Source: Gammaproteobacteria bacterium (lineage in GTDB: Bacteria; Pseudomonadota; Gammaproteobacteria; JAKDMP01). Taken from it: a stretch of 64,000 nucleotides of DNA. Below the pieces are notes generated by a model. That model did not search any database. It was not told where the DNA came from and saw only the letters and a list, made by a program, of their open reading frames with translations. Positions 55,391 through 63,085 of this stretch are shown piece by piece (position 1 is the stretch's first letter; each line of letters begins with the position of its first letter). The DNA lies in NCBI GenBank assembly GCA_027018875.1, contig JALUYA010000005.1, positions 34,968 to 98,967 of the forward strand, given 5' to 3'. A program made the position numbers and the translations under genes.

Positions 55391-55999
55391 CTATGCATCT
55401 GGTGCGTTAGTGGTCTTGAATGGGGACAATCCTCGCTTCGTGCAGTACAACATAGGCGCTACCAAAAGGACTCCCGCGACAGCAAGCGCCGACGCATTTC
55501 CGTCCTGTCTGTTCCACAAAAGCATGAATGCCGGAGCGGACGCGGTACTTGTCAGTACCAGTAAACCAGTTATTGCCCCTATGGGGTGCATATACTCCGA
55601 ACTATGAGTTGGAGAGGCAAAGAACCCGAACCCGAGTAATGCCAAGATGGTTATGCTGGCAAGCCACCAATAGCCGGCGAGATAGATTATTTCGCCCTGA
55701 GGTGGCAAGAAGAACTTCACCAGCAGGGCCGCTGCCGCCCAAAGCGCATAATAAACGTAAATCCAAAAATTAGGTCTGCGCCGGAAAGCAAATGAGTATT
55801 TGGCACCACCCTTGACTCGCCTCTGGAAGAAACCTATGACAATCATCGTCGCGAATGCAAGCCACAATGGTAGTTGGTTTAACAGCCATTCATGGCCCTT
55901 ACCAGCACTAAATGCATCAAATCCCATCGTAGCAATGATTACTGTCACCGCTAGGATCACCAGCCACTCCATTGCTCTTTGCAAGTTTCCAACCTTCAT
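55391..55999 (-). CDS. Module membrane protein 1 (candidate immunity protein)
   Basis: 202 residues with about six hydrophobic segments (AMEWLVILAVTVIIATMGF, WLAFATMIVIGFF, FWIYVYYALWAAAALLVKFFL, IIYLAGYWWLASITILALLGFGFF, IGAITGLLVLTSTASAPAFML, ALAVAGVLLVAPMLYC). No known family recognised. ATG 55999 lies 11 bases after the secreted-protein stop, so the two are one transcript. It is clearly related to the degraded gene at 48638. Role as immunity or export partner is inferred from this pairing. Confidence 0.65.
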   Translation of the reverse strand: MKVGNLQRAMEWLVILAVTVIIATMGFDAFSAGKGHEWLLNQLPLWLAFATMIVIGFFQRRVKGGAKYSFAFRRRPNFWIYVYYALWAAAALLVKFFLPPQGEIIYLAGYWWLASITILALLGFGFFASPTHSSEYMHPIGAITGLLVLTSTASAPAFMLLWNRQDGNASALAVAGVLLVAPMLYCTKRGLSPFKTTNAPDA

Positions 56000-56010
56000 G
56001 ATCAATTTTC

Positions 56011-56694
56011 TCAAAAGCAGGCCTTTGTGGCACGTTGAAATAACCCGTCTATTGAGCCGCCAAACAGGGCGCTGCCCCCTGCCGCAGCCACTCCAGCTCC
56101 AGCTCCAGCAAACGGCGAGAGTACGACAATAGCGGCACCTGCAGCCAGAATTCCGCAGCCCGCGATCTGATCCCAGTTACCCTCGATCCAGCTTATTAAC
56201 CCTTTGGTCTGAGCCATTAATTGCGGGTCGGCTTCTTGTACTTCGTTTCGCAGCCGTGTCAAGAGGTAGGAGCTTCCAGAAACCAGCTTGCCGGCACTGT
56301 CAAAAACAAAGGTGCCGTTATCACCATTAGGCACATATTGGCTTTGAGTGAAGAGGTAAATTCGCACATAGCGGGTACCATTTTGTTCATATACATGAAC
56401 TTTTGAGTAAGCGTGTGGCAGCCACGTCTCGATCGTCTGATTTCGAATATTGAGTATACTGGTTATTTTACCTCTGAAATAATTCCGAAAGGTTATCTGC
56501 GAAGTTACAGATTGCGAACTTGGATTTGTCGTACCGCTTACGGCAGCATTAGGCAATATCTGGTTAAAATGGTTTGGTTCGGGTGGTAATAGAGTACACG
56601 ACAGGTTTTCCGATACCCCGACAGCACTATTAAGTCGTCGGGTGCAGGCGTTCGCCTTGGCTGCAAATCCTGCTCCTAAAAGGACTGTCGCCAT
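56011..56694 (-). CDS. Bacteriocin-like secreted protein 1 (frame currently off)
   Basis: The frame from ATG 56694 encodes a truncated signal peptide (MATVLLGAGFAAKANA then Cys) and a ~210-residue mature protein, ending in a hydrophobic Gly/Ala-rich domain bracketed by Cys (AGCGILAAGAAIVVL ... RATKACF). The natural start is probably ATG 56779, which has AAGAGG six bases upstream, but the six-unit 8-bp repeat puts it out of frame. The family is unknown; the C-terminal layout recalls pore-forming bacteriocins. Paired with a membrane-protein gene. Confidence 0.65.
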   Translation of the reverse strand: MATVLLGAGFAAKANACTRRLNSAVGVSENLSCTLLPPEPNHFNQILPNAAVSGTTNPSSQSVTSQITFRNYFRGKITSILNIRNQTIETWLPHAYSKVHVYEQNGTRYVRIYLFTQSQYVPNGDNGTFVFDSAGKLVSGSSYLLTRLRNEVQEADPQLMAQTKGLISWIEGNWDQIAGCGILAAGAAIVVLSPFAGAGAGVAAAGGSALFGGSIDGLFQRATKACF

Positions 56695-56715
56695 TGCCAG
56701 TGCGGCTATAATTAC

Positions 56716-56763
56716 CCTGTGGCCCTGTGGCCCTGTGGCCCTGTGGCCCTGTGGCCCTGTGCC
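56716..56763 (-). repeat. 8-bp tandem repeat, six units, frame-setting
   Basis: Five exact units of CCTGTGGC plus one CCTGTGCC on the plus strand (GCCACAGG on the coding strand), between the Shine-Dalgarno ATG at 56779 and the signal-peptide core. From ATG to the core codon GTA is 16+8n bases; with n=6 this is 64, not a multiple of three. In-frame states are n=1, 4, 7. Confidence 0.85.
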
Positions 56764-56778
56764 CTATTTTACTGATCA

Positions 56779-56791
56779 TAACTAACCTCTT
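56779..56791 (-). promoter_or_regulatory. Ribosome site and ATG upstream of the 8-bp repeat, copy 1
   Basis: AAGAGG (56786-56791) with six bases to ATG 56779. From here MISKIGHR is read; with one repeat unit it continues into VIIAALAMATVLLGAGFA, a normal signal peptide with a charged N-region. The ATG at 56694 has no ribosome site and would lack that N-region. Confidence 0.75.
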
Positions 56792-56850
56792 AAATGTATT
56801 GAAAAACATGTTCCTTTAATGGATGGATATTGCCCGTAGCGAGCCAATCT

Positions 56851-56879
56851 TTTATACATCTATCCATGGGGAAATGCAA
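56851..56879 (-). promoter_or_regulatory. Sigma-70-type promoter of secreted-protein gene 1
   Basis: On the minus strand TTGCAT (56874-56879), a 17-base spacer, TATAAA (56851-56856). The 7-bp stem GCCCCCA/TGGGGGC with a 3-base loop at 56880-56896 abuts the -35 element and could be an operator or an upstream terminator. The same arrangement occurs at 58617-58662. Confidence 0.55.
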
Positions 56880-57014
56880 GCCCCCACGTTGGGGGCTGCG
56901 TGCCGTATTGTTGAGTAAGCGCGTTAACCCACATTGCCGGGTATCGCCGGCCTGGTGCTGGGTATCTCGAGGCGCATAAATTGGTCACGCGCTCCTGGTG
57001 AGTTTGCCGCGGCG

Positions 57015-57249
57015 GCCGAATTCGGTAAGCCCAGCGCAGCCGTAGCCCTGAAAATAGCTTCCGAGCAGGCCGAGTTCCGCCATCTCGGGAATCAGCTCGG
57101 CGGGGAAGCGCCCGGCCTCGAATACCTCAGGGATGAGCAGAAGGGCGCGTTCGTCAACGAACCGCGCGGTGGCCGTCCCGCGCCAGCCATTCCTCTTCAG
57201 GGAGCAGATCGTTGACGGCGTAAAAATCCTGCGGATCGAGTTTATCCAT
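57015..57249 (-). pseudogene. Duplicated 5' fragment of gcdH
   Basis: From ATG 57249, MDKLDPQDFYAVNDLLPEEEWLARD corresponds to the GcdH N-terminus; after a frameshift the next frame gives ATARFVDERALLLIPEVFEAGRFP and on to LGSYFQGYGCAGL, then similarity stops. The DNA matches 55076-55311 with scattered changes. It is flanked by the two modules and marks a tandem duplication that included the start of gcdH. Confidence 0.88.
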
Positions 57250-57296
57250 GGTCGTGGAAAGATCGGAAAGTTACCTATTTTACAGGCCTTGCAGAA

Positions 57297-57320
57297 GAAA
57301 GGCTCCCGAAGGAGCCTTTC
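57297..57320 (-). terminator. Terminator hairpin after module membrane protein 2
   Basis: On the minus strand GAAAGGCTCC, a TTCG tetraloop, GGAGCCTTTC, then TTCTGC. The 10-bp stem with a UUCG loop is stable; the T-tract is short. It is nine bases past the stop of the gene at 57329. Confidence 0.65.
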
Positions 57321-57328
57321 GCGTTGGC

Positions 57329-57784
57329 CTATTTGGTATTCAGTTGTCTGAGGTAAGATGTTCCCCGGGTCATAATGAAAAAGATTTGCAGAGAAGAACA
57401 CGCTATGATCAGCGACCACGATATGATCAATACGCGTTTGGGTGTGAGTACTAGTGTAGGCACAACAAACAGGGCATTGCCGACAGCCAGGGCTATTGGT
57501 AATGCGGCTATTATTATTGCCCGCGGTGCTCGCCTGATTTTCTCCTCGTCCCTCTCGATCCAGAATATTTCCCCTTTGGATTTACGCAACCACAGAAAGT
57601 AAGCCCATGTAATCAGGATGGAGATAGCTATTGCTGTGGTGACGATAACTACAGGTTCGACTCTGAGATTACTCATGGAGTTGTGGGTGAACGTGTCGGA
57701 AAGCAGAACAGCAATACCTATCAGGATTAATCCCAGGTTCAGGATCAACATGGTCCTTTGCAATTTAGTCAGTCTGGCGTTCAT
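57329..57784 (-). CDS. Module membrane protein 2 (candidate immunity protein)
   Basis: 151 residues with four hydrophobic segments (TMLILNLGLILIGIAVLL, VVIVTTAIAISILITWAYF, AIIIAALPIALAVGNALFVV, VLIISWSLIIACSSLQIFFI). It shows no clear sequence similarity to membrane protein 1 and is shorter, which fits partners matched to different secreted proteins. It starts ten bases after the secreted-protein stop. Family unknown. Confidence 0.65.
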   Translation of the reverse strand: MNARLTKLQRTMLILNLGLILIGIAVLLSDTFTHNSMSNLRVEPVVIVTTAIAISILITWAYFLWLRKSKGEIFWIERDEEKIRRAPRAIIIAALPIALAVGNALFVVPTLVLTPKRVLIISWSLIIACSSLQIFFIMTRGTSYLRQLNTK

Positions 57785-57794
57785 GTTTGCTCAC

Positions 57795-58484
57795 TCAGAA
57801 GCATGCTGTTTCAGAGGCGGCTATTGCTGCGGCACCACCGAATGCACCCCCGAGTCCGATCAACGCAGTCGCAAGTCCACCGGACCCAGCAATCGCAACA
57901 ATTCCGCCGATCCCTGCAGCCAAGCCACCCGCAAAGGTGGCGCAAGCGGTTATTTGGCCCCAGTGGCCTTGCAACCAACTTACAATTCCTTTGACCTGGG
58001 CTACTGTTTGCGGATCGGCTTCTTGTATTTCTGTCTGAATGCGACTCAAGGCAGCAGAATTCCCGGAAGCGAGGTTTCCGTTTTGATCAAACACAAACGT
58101 TGCGCTGTCGCCACTTGGGGCATAGGCACTCTGTGTGGAAACATAGATCTGTAGGAATTTTTTCCCGTTTGATGTGTATTTGTGCGCCTGGAAGTAAGTA
58201 TGGGGAAACCACACTTTATAAGTATTGGTGTTGTAGTTGAAGAGGCTCTGTATTGTGCCTGCTTGTTCGGCAAGTACTGTATTGGCGTTCACAGTGTAAG
58301 TCGATGGGACAACAGTTCCATCGACGGAGGCATTGTAGATGGAGCCGCTAATGGGATGTGGCCTGGGCGGATGTATAACGCAATTTTGGCTAGTTAACTT
58401 GCCAGCTACCGTAGCGTCTGACCGGATGATGGTGCAGGCGTTCGCCTTGGCTGCAAATCCTGCTCCTAAAAGGACTGTCGCCAT
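57795..58484 (-). CDS. Bacteriocin-like secreted protein 2 (frame currently off)
   Basis: Paralogue of the protein at 56011. Shared features: the same truncated signal sequence from ATG 58484, a Cys pair in the first 20 mature residues (CTIIRSDATVAGKLTSQNC), the QEADPQ..AQ.KG..SW..G.W.QI block before the C-terminal domain, and a Cys-bracketed Gly/Ala-rich hydrophobic end (ITACATFAGGLAAG ... ASETACF). The Shine-Dalgarno ATG is at 58545; three repeat units leave it out of frame with the rest. Function unknown; secreted pore-forming peptide precursor is inferred. Confidence 0.65.
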   Translation of the reverse strand: MATVLLGAGFAAKANACTIIRSDATVAGKLTSQNCVIHPPRPHPISGSIYNASVDGTVVPSTYTVNANTVLAEQAGTIQSLFNYNTNTYKVWFPHTYFQAHKYTSNGKKFLQIYVSTQSAYAPSGDSATFVFDQNGNLASGNSAALSRIQTEIQEADPQTVAQVKGIVSWLQGHWGQITACATFAGGLAAGIGGIVAIAGSGGLATALIGLGGAFGGAAAIAASETACF

Positions 58485-58750
58485 TGCCAGTGCGGCTATA
58501 ATTACCCTGTGGCCCTGTGGCCCTGTGCCCTATTTTACTGATCATAACTAACCTCTTAAATGTATTGAAAAACATGTTCCTTTAATGGATGGATATTGCC
58601 CGTAGCGAGCCAATCTTTTATACATCTATCCATGGGGAAATGCAAGCCCCCACGTTGGGGGCTGCGTGCCGTATTGTTGAGTAAGCGCGTTAACCCACAT
58701 TGCCGGGTATCGCCGGCCTGGTGCTGGGTATCTCGAGGCGCATAAATTGG
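58431..58750 (-). repeat. Leader cassette, copy 2
   Basis: 320 bases matching 56641-56984; the 24-base length difference is exactly three 8-bp repeat units. It contains the same promoter (TATAAA 58617-58622, TTGCAT 58640-58645), the 58646-58662 hairpin, ribosome site and signal-peptide sequence. It ends ten bases before the YqhD-like gene stop. Confidence 0.85.
58506..58529 (-). repeat. 8-bp tandem repeat, three units, frame-setting
   Basis: Two units CCTGTGGC and one CCTGTGCC. The distance from ATG 58545 to the signal-core GTA codon is 40 bases, again one more than a multiple of three, so the frame is off, as in copy 1. Confidence 0.85.
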
Positions 58751-58760
58751 CAAGGAGATT

Positions 58761-59915
58761 TCAGATAGCGTCCATGAGAATTTCGCGGCTGGTTTCGGGG
58801 GTCACATCATTGTGCTCGCCGAGGCAGATCATTCCGTGGCGCTCCAGCCGCGTGACCAACTCGGGGATCGCTTCGGGGTCGATGCCGTAATCGGTGAGCC
58901 GGGTCGGCACGCCCAGGCTTTCGAAGAAGGCGCGGGTGCGTGCGATGGCCCCAGTCACAAGCTTCTCCTCGTCCTTGTCATCGAGCCGCCACACGCGGCG
59001 GGCATACTGCACGAGCTTTGCGTGCTTGGCATCACGGCGGCGGTGCAGATTGGCCGGCAGCACGATGGCGAGTGTCCGGGCATGGTCGAGACCATAAAGT
59101 GCGGTGATTTCATGGCCGATCATATGGGTCGACCAGTCTTGCGGTACGCCCGCGCCGATCAGGCCGTTAAGAGCGAGCGTGGCCGCCCACATCAGGGCGG
59201 CGCGGGCGTCGTAGTCCCGCGGCTCGGCAAGGGTTTTCGGCCCGATCTCGATCAGGGTGTGCAAAATGCCCTCGGCGAAACGCTCCTGCAAGGGGGCCTC
59301 GGCGGGATAGGTGAGGTACTGCTCGAGTACGTGGGTGAACGCATCGACGATGCCGTTGGCGATTTGACGCGGCGGCACGGTGAAGGTGGTCGTCGGGTCG
59401 AGCACCGCAAAACGCGGATAAAGTAAAGGGCTGCGGAACGGCAGCTTCTCCCGCGTGGAGGCCCGGGTGATAACTCCACCGGGATTCATCTCCGAGCCGG
59501 TGGCCGGCAGGGTGAGTACGGCGCCGAGTGGCAGTGCCCTTTCAAGCGGCGCCTTGCGGGCGACCAGGTCCCAGGCGTTGCCCTTGAAATAGAGCGCCGC
59601 GGCGATGAACTTGGTGCCGTCGATGACCGAACCGCCGCCCACGGCGAGCAGGAAGTCCACCTGCTCTGCCCGGGCCTGCTCGATCGCGCGCGCCAGGGTC
59701 TCGAAACGGGGGTTGGGCTCGATACCGCCGAATTCGCTCAGTTTCGCGTGTCCGAGTGCCGCGCGAACTTGGTCATAGACCCCGTTGCGGTGGATACTGC
59801 CGCCGCCGTAGGTCATCAATACCCGCGTTGCCGGGGCGATTTCCTCGGCGATACGCGTAATTTGCCCCCGGCCGAAGTAGATGCGGGTTGGGTTACAGAA
59901 GATGAAGTTTTGCAT
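58761..59915 (-). CDS. yqhD: Iron/zinc-dependent alcohol dehydrogenase, YqhD-like aldehyde reductase
   Basis: 384 residues. Matches YqhD over long stretches: FGRGQITRIAEEIAP, VLMTYGGGSIHRNGVYDQV, FLLAVGGGSVIDGTKFIAAA, TLPATGSEMNPGGVI and the metal site GAGVPQDWSTHMIGHEITALYGLDHARTLAIVLP with three His. Reduces short-chain toxic aldehydes using NADPH by family knowledge. It lies downstream of the TPMT-like gene and upstream of the module. Confidence 0.88.
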   Translation of the reverse strand: MQNFIFCNPTRIYFGRGQITRIAEEIAPATRVLMTYGGGSIHRNGVYDQVRAALGHAKLSEFGGIEPNPRFETLARAIEQARAEQVDFLLAVGGGSVIDGTKFIAAALYFKGNAWDLVARKAPLERALPLGAVLTLPATGSEMNPGGVITRASTREKLPFRSPLLYPRFAVLDPTTTFTVPPRQIANGIVDAFTHVLEQYLTYPAEAPLQERFAEGILHTLIEIGPKTLAEPRDYDARAALMWAATLALNGLIGAGVPQDWSTHMIGHEITALYGLDHARTLAIVLPANLHRRRDAKHAKLVQYARRVWRLDDKDEEKLVTGAIARTRAFFESLGVPTRLTDYGIDPEAIPELVTRLERHGMICLGEHNDVTPETSREILMDAI

Positions 59916-59975
59916 AGAGTCCTCCGGGGCGGACGTGGGCGCAGGCGCGAGATGATCGGTGGCGAAGGCCGGGGA

Positions 59976-60578
59976 TCAAGCCGGCACCGCCTTTCGGGCG
60001 AGTACGAATCCGCGTTCGTGGATGCCTGAGGGGTGCTCGATTTTCACGGCGTGCGCATCGTCCCAGCGCCAAAGATCGGCGCGAAAGAGTGCACGCATGA
60101 TATCGAGATCGCAGTGATAGGGGGGGCCACCTTCGCGGCCGGTCTGCATGAACAGCGCGAACAGGCGGCCGCCGGGCTTGAGCCAGGTTGCGAGCCGGCG
60201 GGCGTACTCCGGCCAGTCGGGCGGATCGAGGGCGCACAGGCTGGTCTGCTCGTAGATGGCATCGAAGGGCATATCCGGTTCCCATTCGAGCAGGTCGGCC
60301 TGGATTAGATGTGCCGAGCAGTGGCCCTCGTCCAACTTTTCTCGCACCGCGGCGATTGCGGAAGGGGCGATATCGACCGCGGTGACATCATGGGCTTGCG
60401 CCGCGAGGTAGCAAACCTCGTGCCCGCGCCCGCACCCGGGCACGAGGATGCGTCCCGATGGGATCAGCCCCGCCGCGATCCAGCCCTCGAGCGCTGGGCT
60501 GACTTGGCCGCGATCCCAGCCGGTTTTGCCGCTGCGATAGCGCTCTTCCCAGCGTTCCGCCTTATGGTTCATACGCAT
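59976..60578 (-). CDS. TPMT-family SAM methyltransferase
   Basis: 200 residues. N-terminal AERWEERYRSGKTGWDRGQVSPAL is the thiopurine-methyltransferase-type WxxRY..G.TGWD motif; the SAM site is RILVPGCGRGHEVCYLA. C-terminal YEQTSLCALDPPDWPEYARRLATWLKPGGRLFAL fits the family, which in bacteria methylates small thiols, tellurium or selenium compounds. The frame opens at 60674, but MRMNH at 60578 fits the motif position. Confidence 0.82.
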   Translation of the reverse strand: MRMNHKAERWEERYRSGKTGWDRGQVSPALEGWIAAGLIPSGRILVPGCGRGHEVCYLAAQAHDVTAVDIAPSAIAAVREKLDEGHCSAHLIQADLLEWEPDMPFDAIYEQTSLCALDPPDWPEYARRLATWLKPGGRLFALFMQTGREGGPPYHCDLDIMRALFRADLWRWDDAHAVKIEHPSGIHERGFVLARKAVPA

Positions 60579-60737
60579 ACACCCCGATTTTTGTTTACAC
60601 TGCCTTATAGTAGCCGCTTCGCCGGGGGACAGCGGGTAATCCGGGCATTCGGGCGGACTGGAGACGGGAACCACGGCTCCTAGGCATTTGTTATATTAGT
60701 AATTGATTATTTATCACCACCCTAATAGGGGAGAATT

Positions 60738-61019
60738 ATGACATTGGCAACGGCGCGGCATATCTTGGTCGATTCAGAGCAGGAATGTCTGGATTTAAAG
60801 CAGCAGATTGCCAACGGCGCGGATTTCGCGGAATTGGCCAAGCAGCACTCACAATGCCCATCCGCCGCCCAGGGCGGGAACTTGGGACAATTCGGACCCG
60901 GGATGATGGTGCCTGAATTTGACCGGATCTGCTTTTCCGCGCAGATCGGTTCCGTAGAGGGCCCTGTGAAGACACAGTTTGGTTACCATCTGGTTGAGGT
61001 CACGCAGCGTGACCTATAA
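60738..61019 (+). CDS. Parvulin-type peptidyl-prolyl isomerase
   Basis: 93 residues, a single PpiC-type domain with no signal peptide: TARHILVDSEQECLDLKQQI at the N-terminus, FAELAKQHSQCPSAAQGGNLG, FDRICFSAQIGSVEGPVKTQFGYHLVEV at the end. Cytoplasmic proline cis-trans isomerase. GGGGAGAATT precedes the ATG. Confidence 0.93.
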   Translation: MTLATARHILVDSEQECLDLKQQIANGADFAELAKQHSQCPSAAQGGNLGQFGPGMMVPEFDRICFSAQIGSVEGPVKTQFGYHLVEVTQRDL

Positions 61020-61102
61020 GGGTTTCATTCTTCCCGGGAGGCCGCCATTGGGGTCCTCTCGGTGGTTCATGTTACAGGCAGACCATGCCCGGGAGTGCTC
61101 AC

Positions 61103-61483
61103 ATGCCCATTCTTGAACTGACACAGAAAAATTTCGATACGGCAATCAAGGAAAACGATATTTTACTGGTTGATTTCTGGGCTCCCTGGTGCGGCCCTTG
61201 CCGTTCCTTCGCGCCCATCTACGAGGCCGCGGCGGAGCGCTATGCCGAAATTGCGTTTGGCAAGGTCAATACCGAAGAGGAACAGGCGCTTGCCGGGGCT
61301 TTCCAGATACGCTCCATTCCTACTCTGATGATTTTTCGGGAACAGATAATTCTTTTCTCTCAGCCTGGAATGTTGCCGCCCCAGGCGCTCGATGAGATTA
61401 TCGGCAAGATCAAGGGGCTGGATATGGACGCGGTGCGCGAGGAGATCCGGCAACAGGAAGCGCAGGCGAACAGTAAGCCCTGA
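61103..61483 (+). CDS. Thioredoxin-like protein
   Basis: 126 residues. Active site VDFWAPWCGPCRSFAPIYEAAA, cis-Pro in IRSIPTLMIFREQ. There is a C-terminal acidic/glutamine-rich tail beyond the usual 105-110 residues. Cytoplasmic disulfide reductase. ATG 61103 gives the family N-terminus (PILELTQKNFD); an in-frame ATG at 61085 adds six residues. Confidence 0.92.
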   Translation: MPILELTQKNFDTAIKENDILLVDFWAPWCGPCRSFAPIYEAAAERYAEIAFGKVNTEEEQALAGAFQIRSIPTLMIFREQIILFSQPGMLPPQALDEIIGKIKGLDMDAVREEIRQQEAQANSKP

Positions 61484-61738
61484 GGAAAATCCGGAACCGG
61501 CTTACCGGCCCGGAGCGCATAATCCAGGGGGGCGGCTCTGAAGTTCCGGGACGCCAATAACCGAACCCCGGTTCGGGGCCGGTTATTCTGCCAAGTGCCA
61601 TGGCGGGGTGGCCCGTTCTCGACGGCATCGAACTATTTATGCGGGCGATAGTTGCGGTTGATAGCCTGGACCTGCTCGAACAAACTGAAATTTAGCCGGT
61701 AAATTTTTGGCTGGAGCCACTCCGGCAGCGGCATTCCC

Positions 61739-63043
61739 CTATTCCTGGATCGGCGGGATCGGTTTCCAGTTAGGCTCGGCCCGGCGATCGTCCCCGCGCC
61801 GCACCCGGGTGGAATATTTCGCTGTGTACATGCGCCGGTCGGCCAAGGCGTATAAGGTTTTTTCATCCGTACCCTCGCCGGGCGACAGCGCAAAGCCGAT
61901 GCTGGCACTGACGGTGTGTTCGTGCCCGCCGATCAGGAAAGGTTGCCGCAGGGCGGTTTGCAGCTTGTCGAGTACTTTTCCGGCCGCGGCGGGATCGGCG
62001 ATACCGGGCAGGATGGCGGCGAATTCGTCCCCACCCAACCGTGCCAGTGTGTCTTCCCGGCGCATGCAACGGAGAAAACGCCTGGCTGCCAGCCGCAAAA
62101 TCTCGTCTCCGGCCGTATGGCCCAGGGTATCGTTAATCTGCTTCAAGTGATCAATATCGACAATCATAAAGGCAAATGCGAGTCCCGTCCGGCGGGTATT
62201 TTCAAAGGCTTTATTCAGGGATCGGCCAAACAGGCGCCGGTTTGCCAGGCCGGTCAGATCATCGTGCAGGGAGGCTTGTTCGGCGTGGAATATCTGTTCC
62301 TCGAGAAGCGTCACGATCATGCCCGTGGCCACCAGGTACTTGGGCAGATTCCAAACATCGGACTCGACGTGGACCCGCGGTAGCCAGTATGTCAGCGCCA
62401 GGCCGATCGGGAAAACCAGCGCCCAGGCAACGAAGCTCAGGGTCGTAAATACCACGCCCACGGTGGCCTTGGAGCCCAGGCGAAAGGTGATCGCCGTGGC
62501 CAGGAAGTGCCAGAACAACAGCCATACCAGCGCAGCATCGAACAAACCCAGATAGAGCAGGATACCCTGAATGGCATAGGCTGCCAGGATAAATCCCAGG
62601 CGGGCCAGCTGTTCGGGCCGGTCATGCTTGCGCCGGCCGCTGCCATGCACCCAAATAGATGCAAGGGCACCCGCGGCCGTCAGGGAAAAATAGAGCGGCA
62701 GCGAGGTTAGACCGTAGACCAGAATTACGCAGAAGGCCACGTCCGGCGCCGCACCGAGCAGGGTTACGATGGGTCCTTTCGATACAATCGGGCGCGTGTC
62801 GTTCCCGGCCCACAAAAACGCCACGCTGCTTAACAACAGCATGGAAATGGCGATGGCTTCCGCGGCGCTCGCCCCGGAGCTAATATTTTCTGCGGCTGCC
62901 CGTACGGCGAAATGAATCAGGATAAAAACCCAGCCCAACAACCAATACCGCAATCGCGTTTGGTGGGTGCGATACAGCAGCGATGAGAACACCGCAACCA
63001 GGCCGCCGATAGCGATAAAATCCGGGAAGACGGAGAAACTCAT
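61739..63043 (-). CDS. Membrane-anchored GGDEF diguanylate cyclase
   Basis: 434 residues: about eight N-terminal membrane helices (roughly 1-225, e.g. FIAIGGLVAVFSSLLY, VLVYGLTSLPLYFSLTAAG), then a GGDEF domain with the intact signature LARLGGDEFAAILPG. The RxxD inhibitory site is present as RRED five residues before GGDEF, so product inhibition by c-di-GMP is expected. The N-terminal start is uncertain (63043 or 63085). Confidence 0.87.
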   Translation of the reverse strand: MSFSVFPDFIAIGGLVAVFSSLLYRTHQTRLRYWLLGWVFILIHFAVRAAAENISSGASAAEAIAISMLLLSSVAFLWAGNDTRPIVSKGPIVTLLGAAPDVAFCVILVYGLTSLPLYFSLTAAGALASIWVHGSGRRKHDRPEQLARLGFILAAYAIQGILLYLGLFDAALVWLLFWHFLATAITFRLGSKATVGVVFTTLSFVAWALVFPIGLALTYWLPRVHVESDVWNLPKYLVATGMIVTLLEEQIFHAEQASLHDDLTGLANRRLFGRSLNKAFENTRRTGLAFAFMIVDIDHLKQINDTLGHTAGDEILRLAARRFLRCMRREDTLARLGGDEFAAILPGIADPAAAGKVLDKLQTALRQPFLIGGHEHTVSASIGFALSPGEGTDEKTLYALADRRMYTAKYSTRVRRGDDRRAEPNWKPIPPIQE

Positions 63044-63085
63044 GTCCCAGGTCACCTCAACTTCATATTGGCGGATAAGCCGCAT

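Larger units (their letters stand above)
56641..56984 (-). repeat. Leader cassette, copy 1
   Basis: 344 bases covering promoter, 5' leader, 8-bp repeat and signal-peptide sequence. It appears identical to 58431-58750 by eye apart from three extra 8-bp units. Identity stops just after the codon for the first mature cysteine, where the two proteins diverge. Confidence 0.85.

Noticed and set aside
56716..56763. CRISPR-like repeat
   Set aside because: Units are only 8 bp with no spacers; it is a simple tandem repeat.
58390..58575. 61-residue peptide read from ATG 58545 region in the present frame
   Set aside because: It is what the out-of-frame start yields (HRATGPQG then arginine-rich sequence); no sign it is a selected product.
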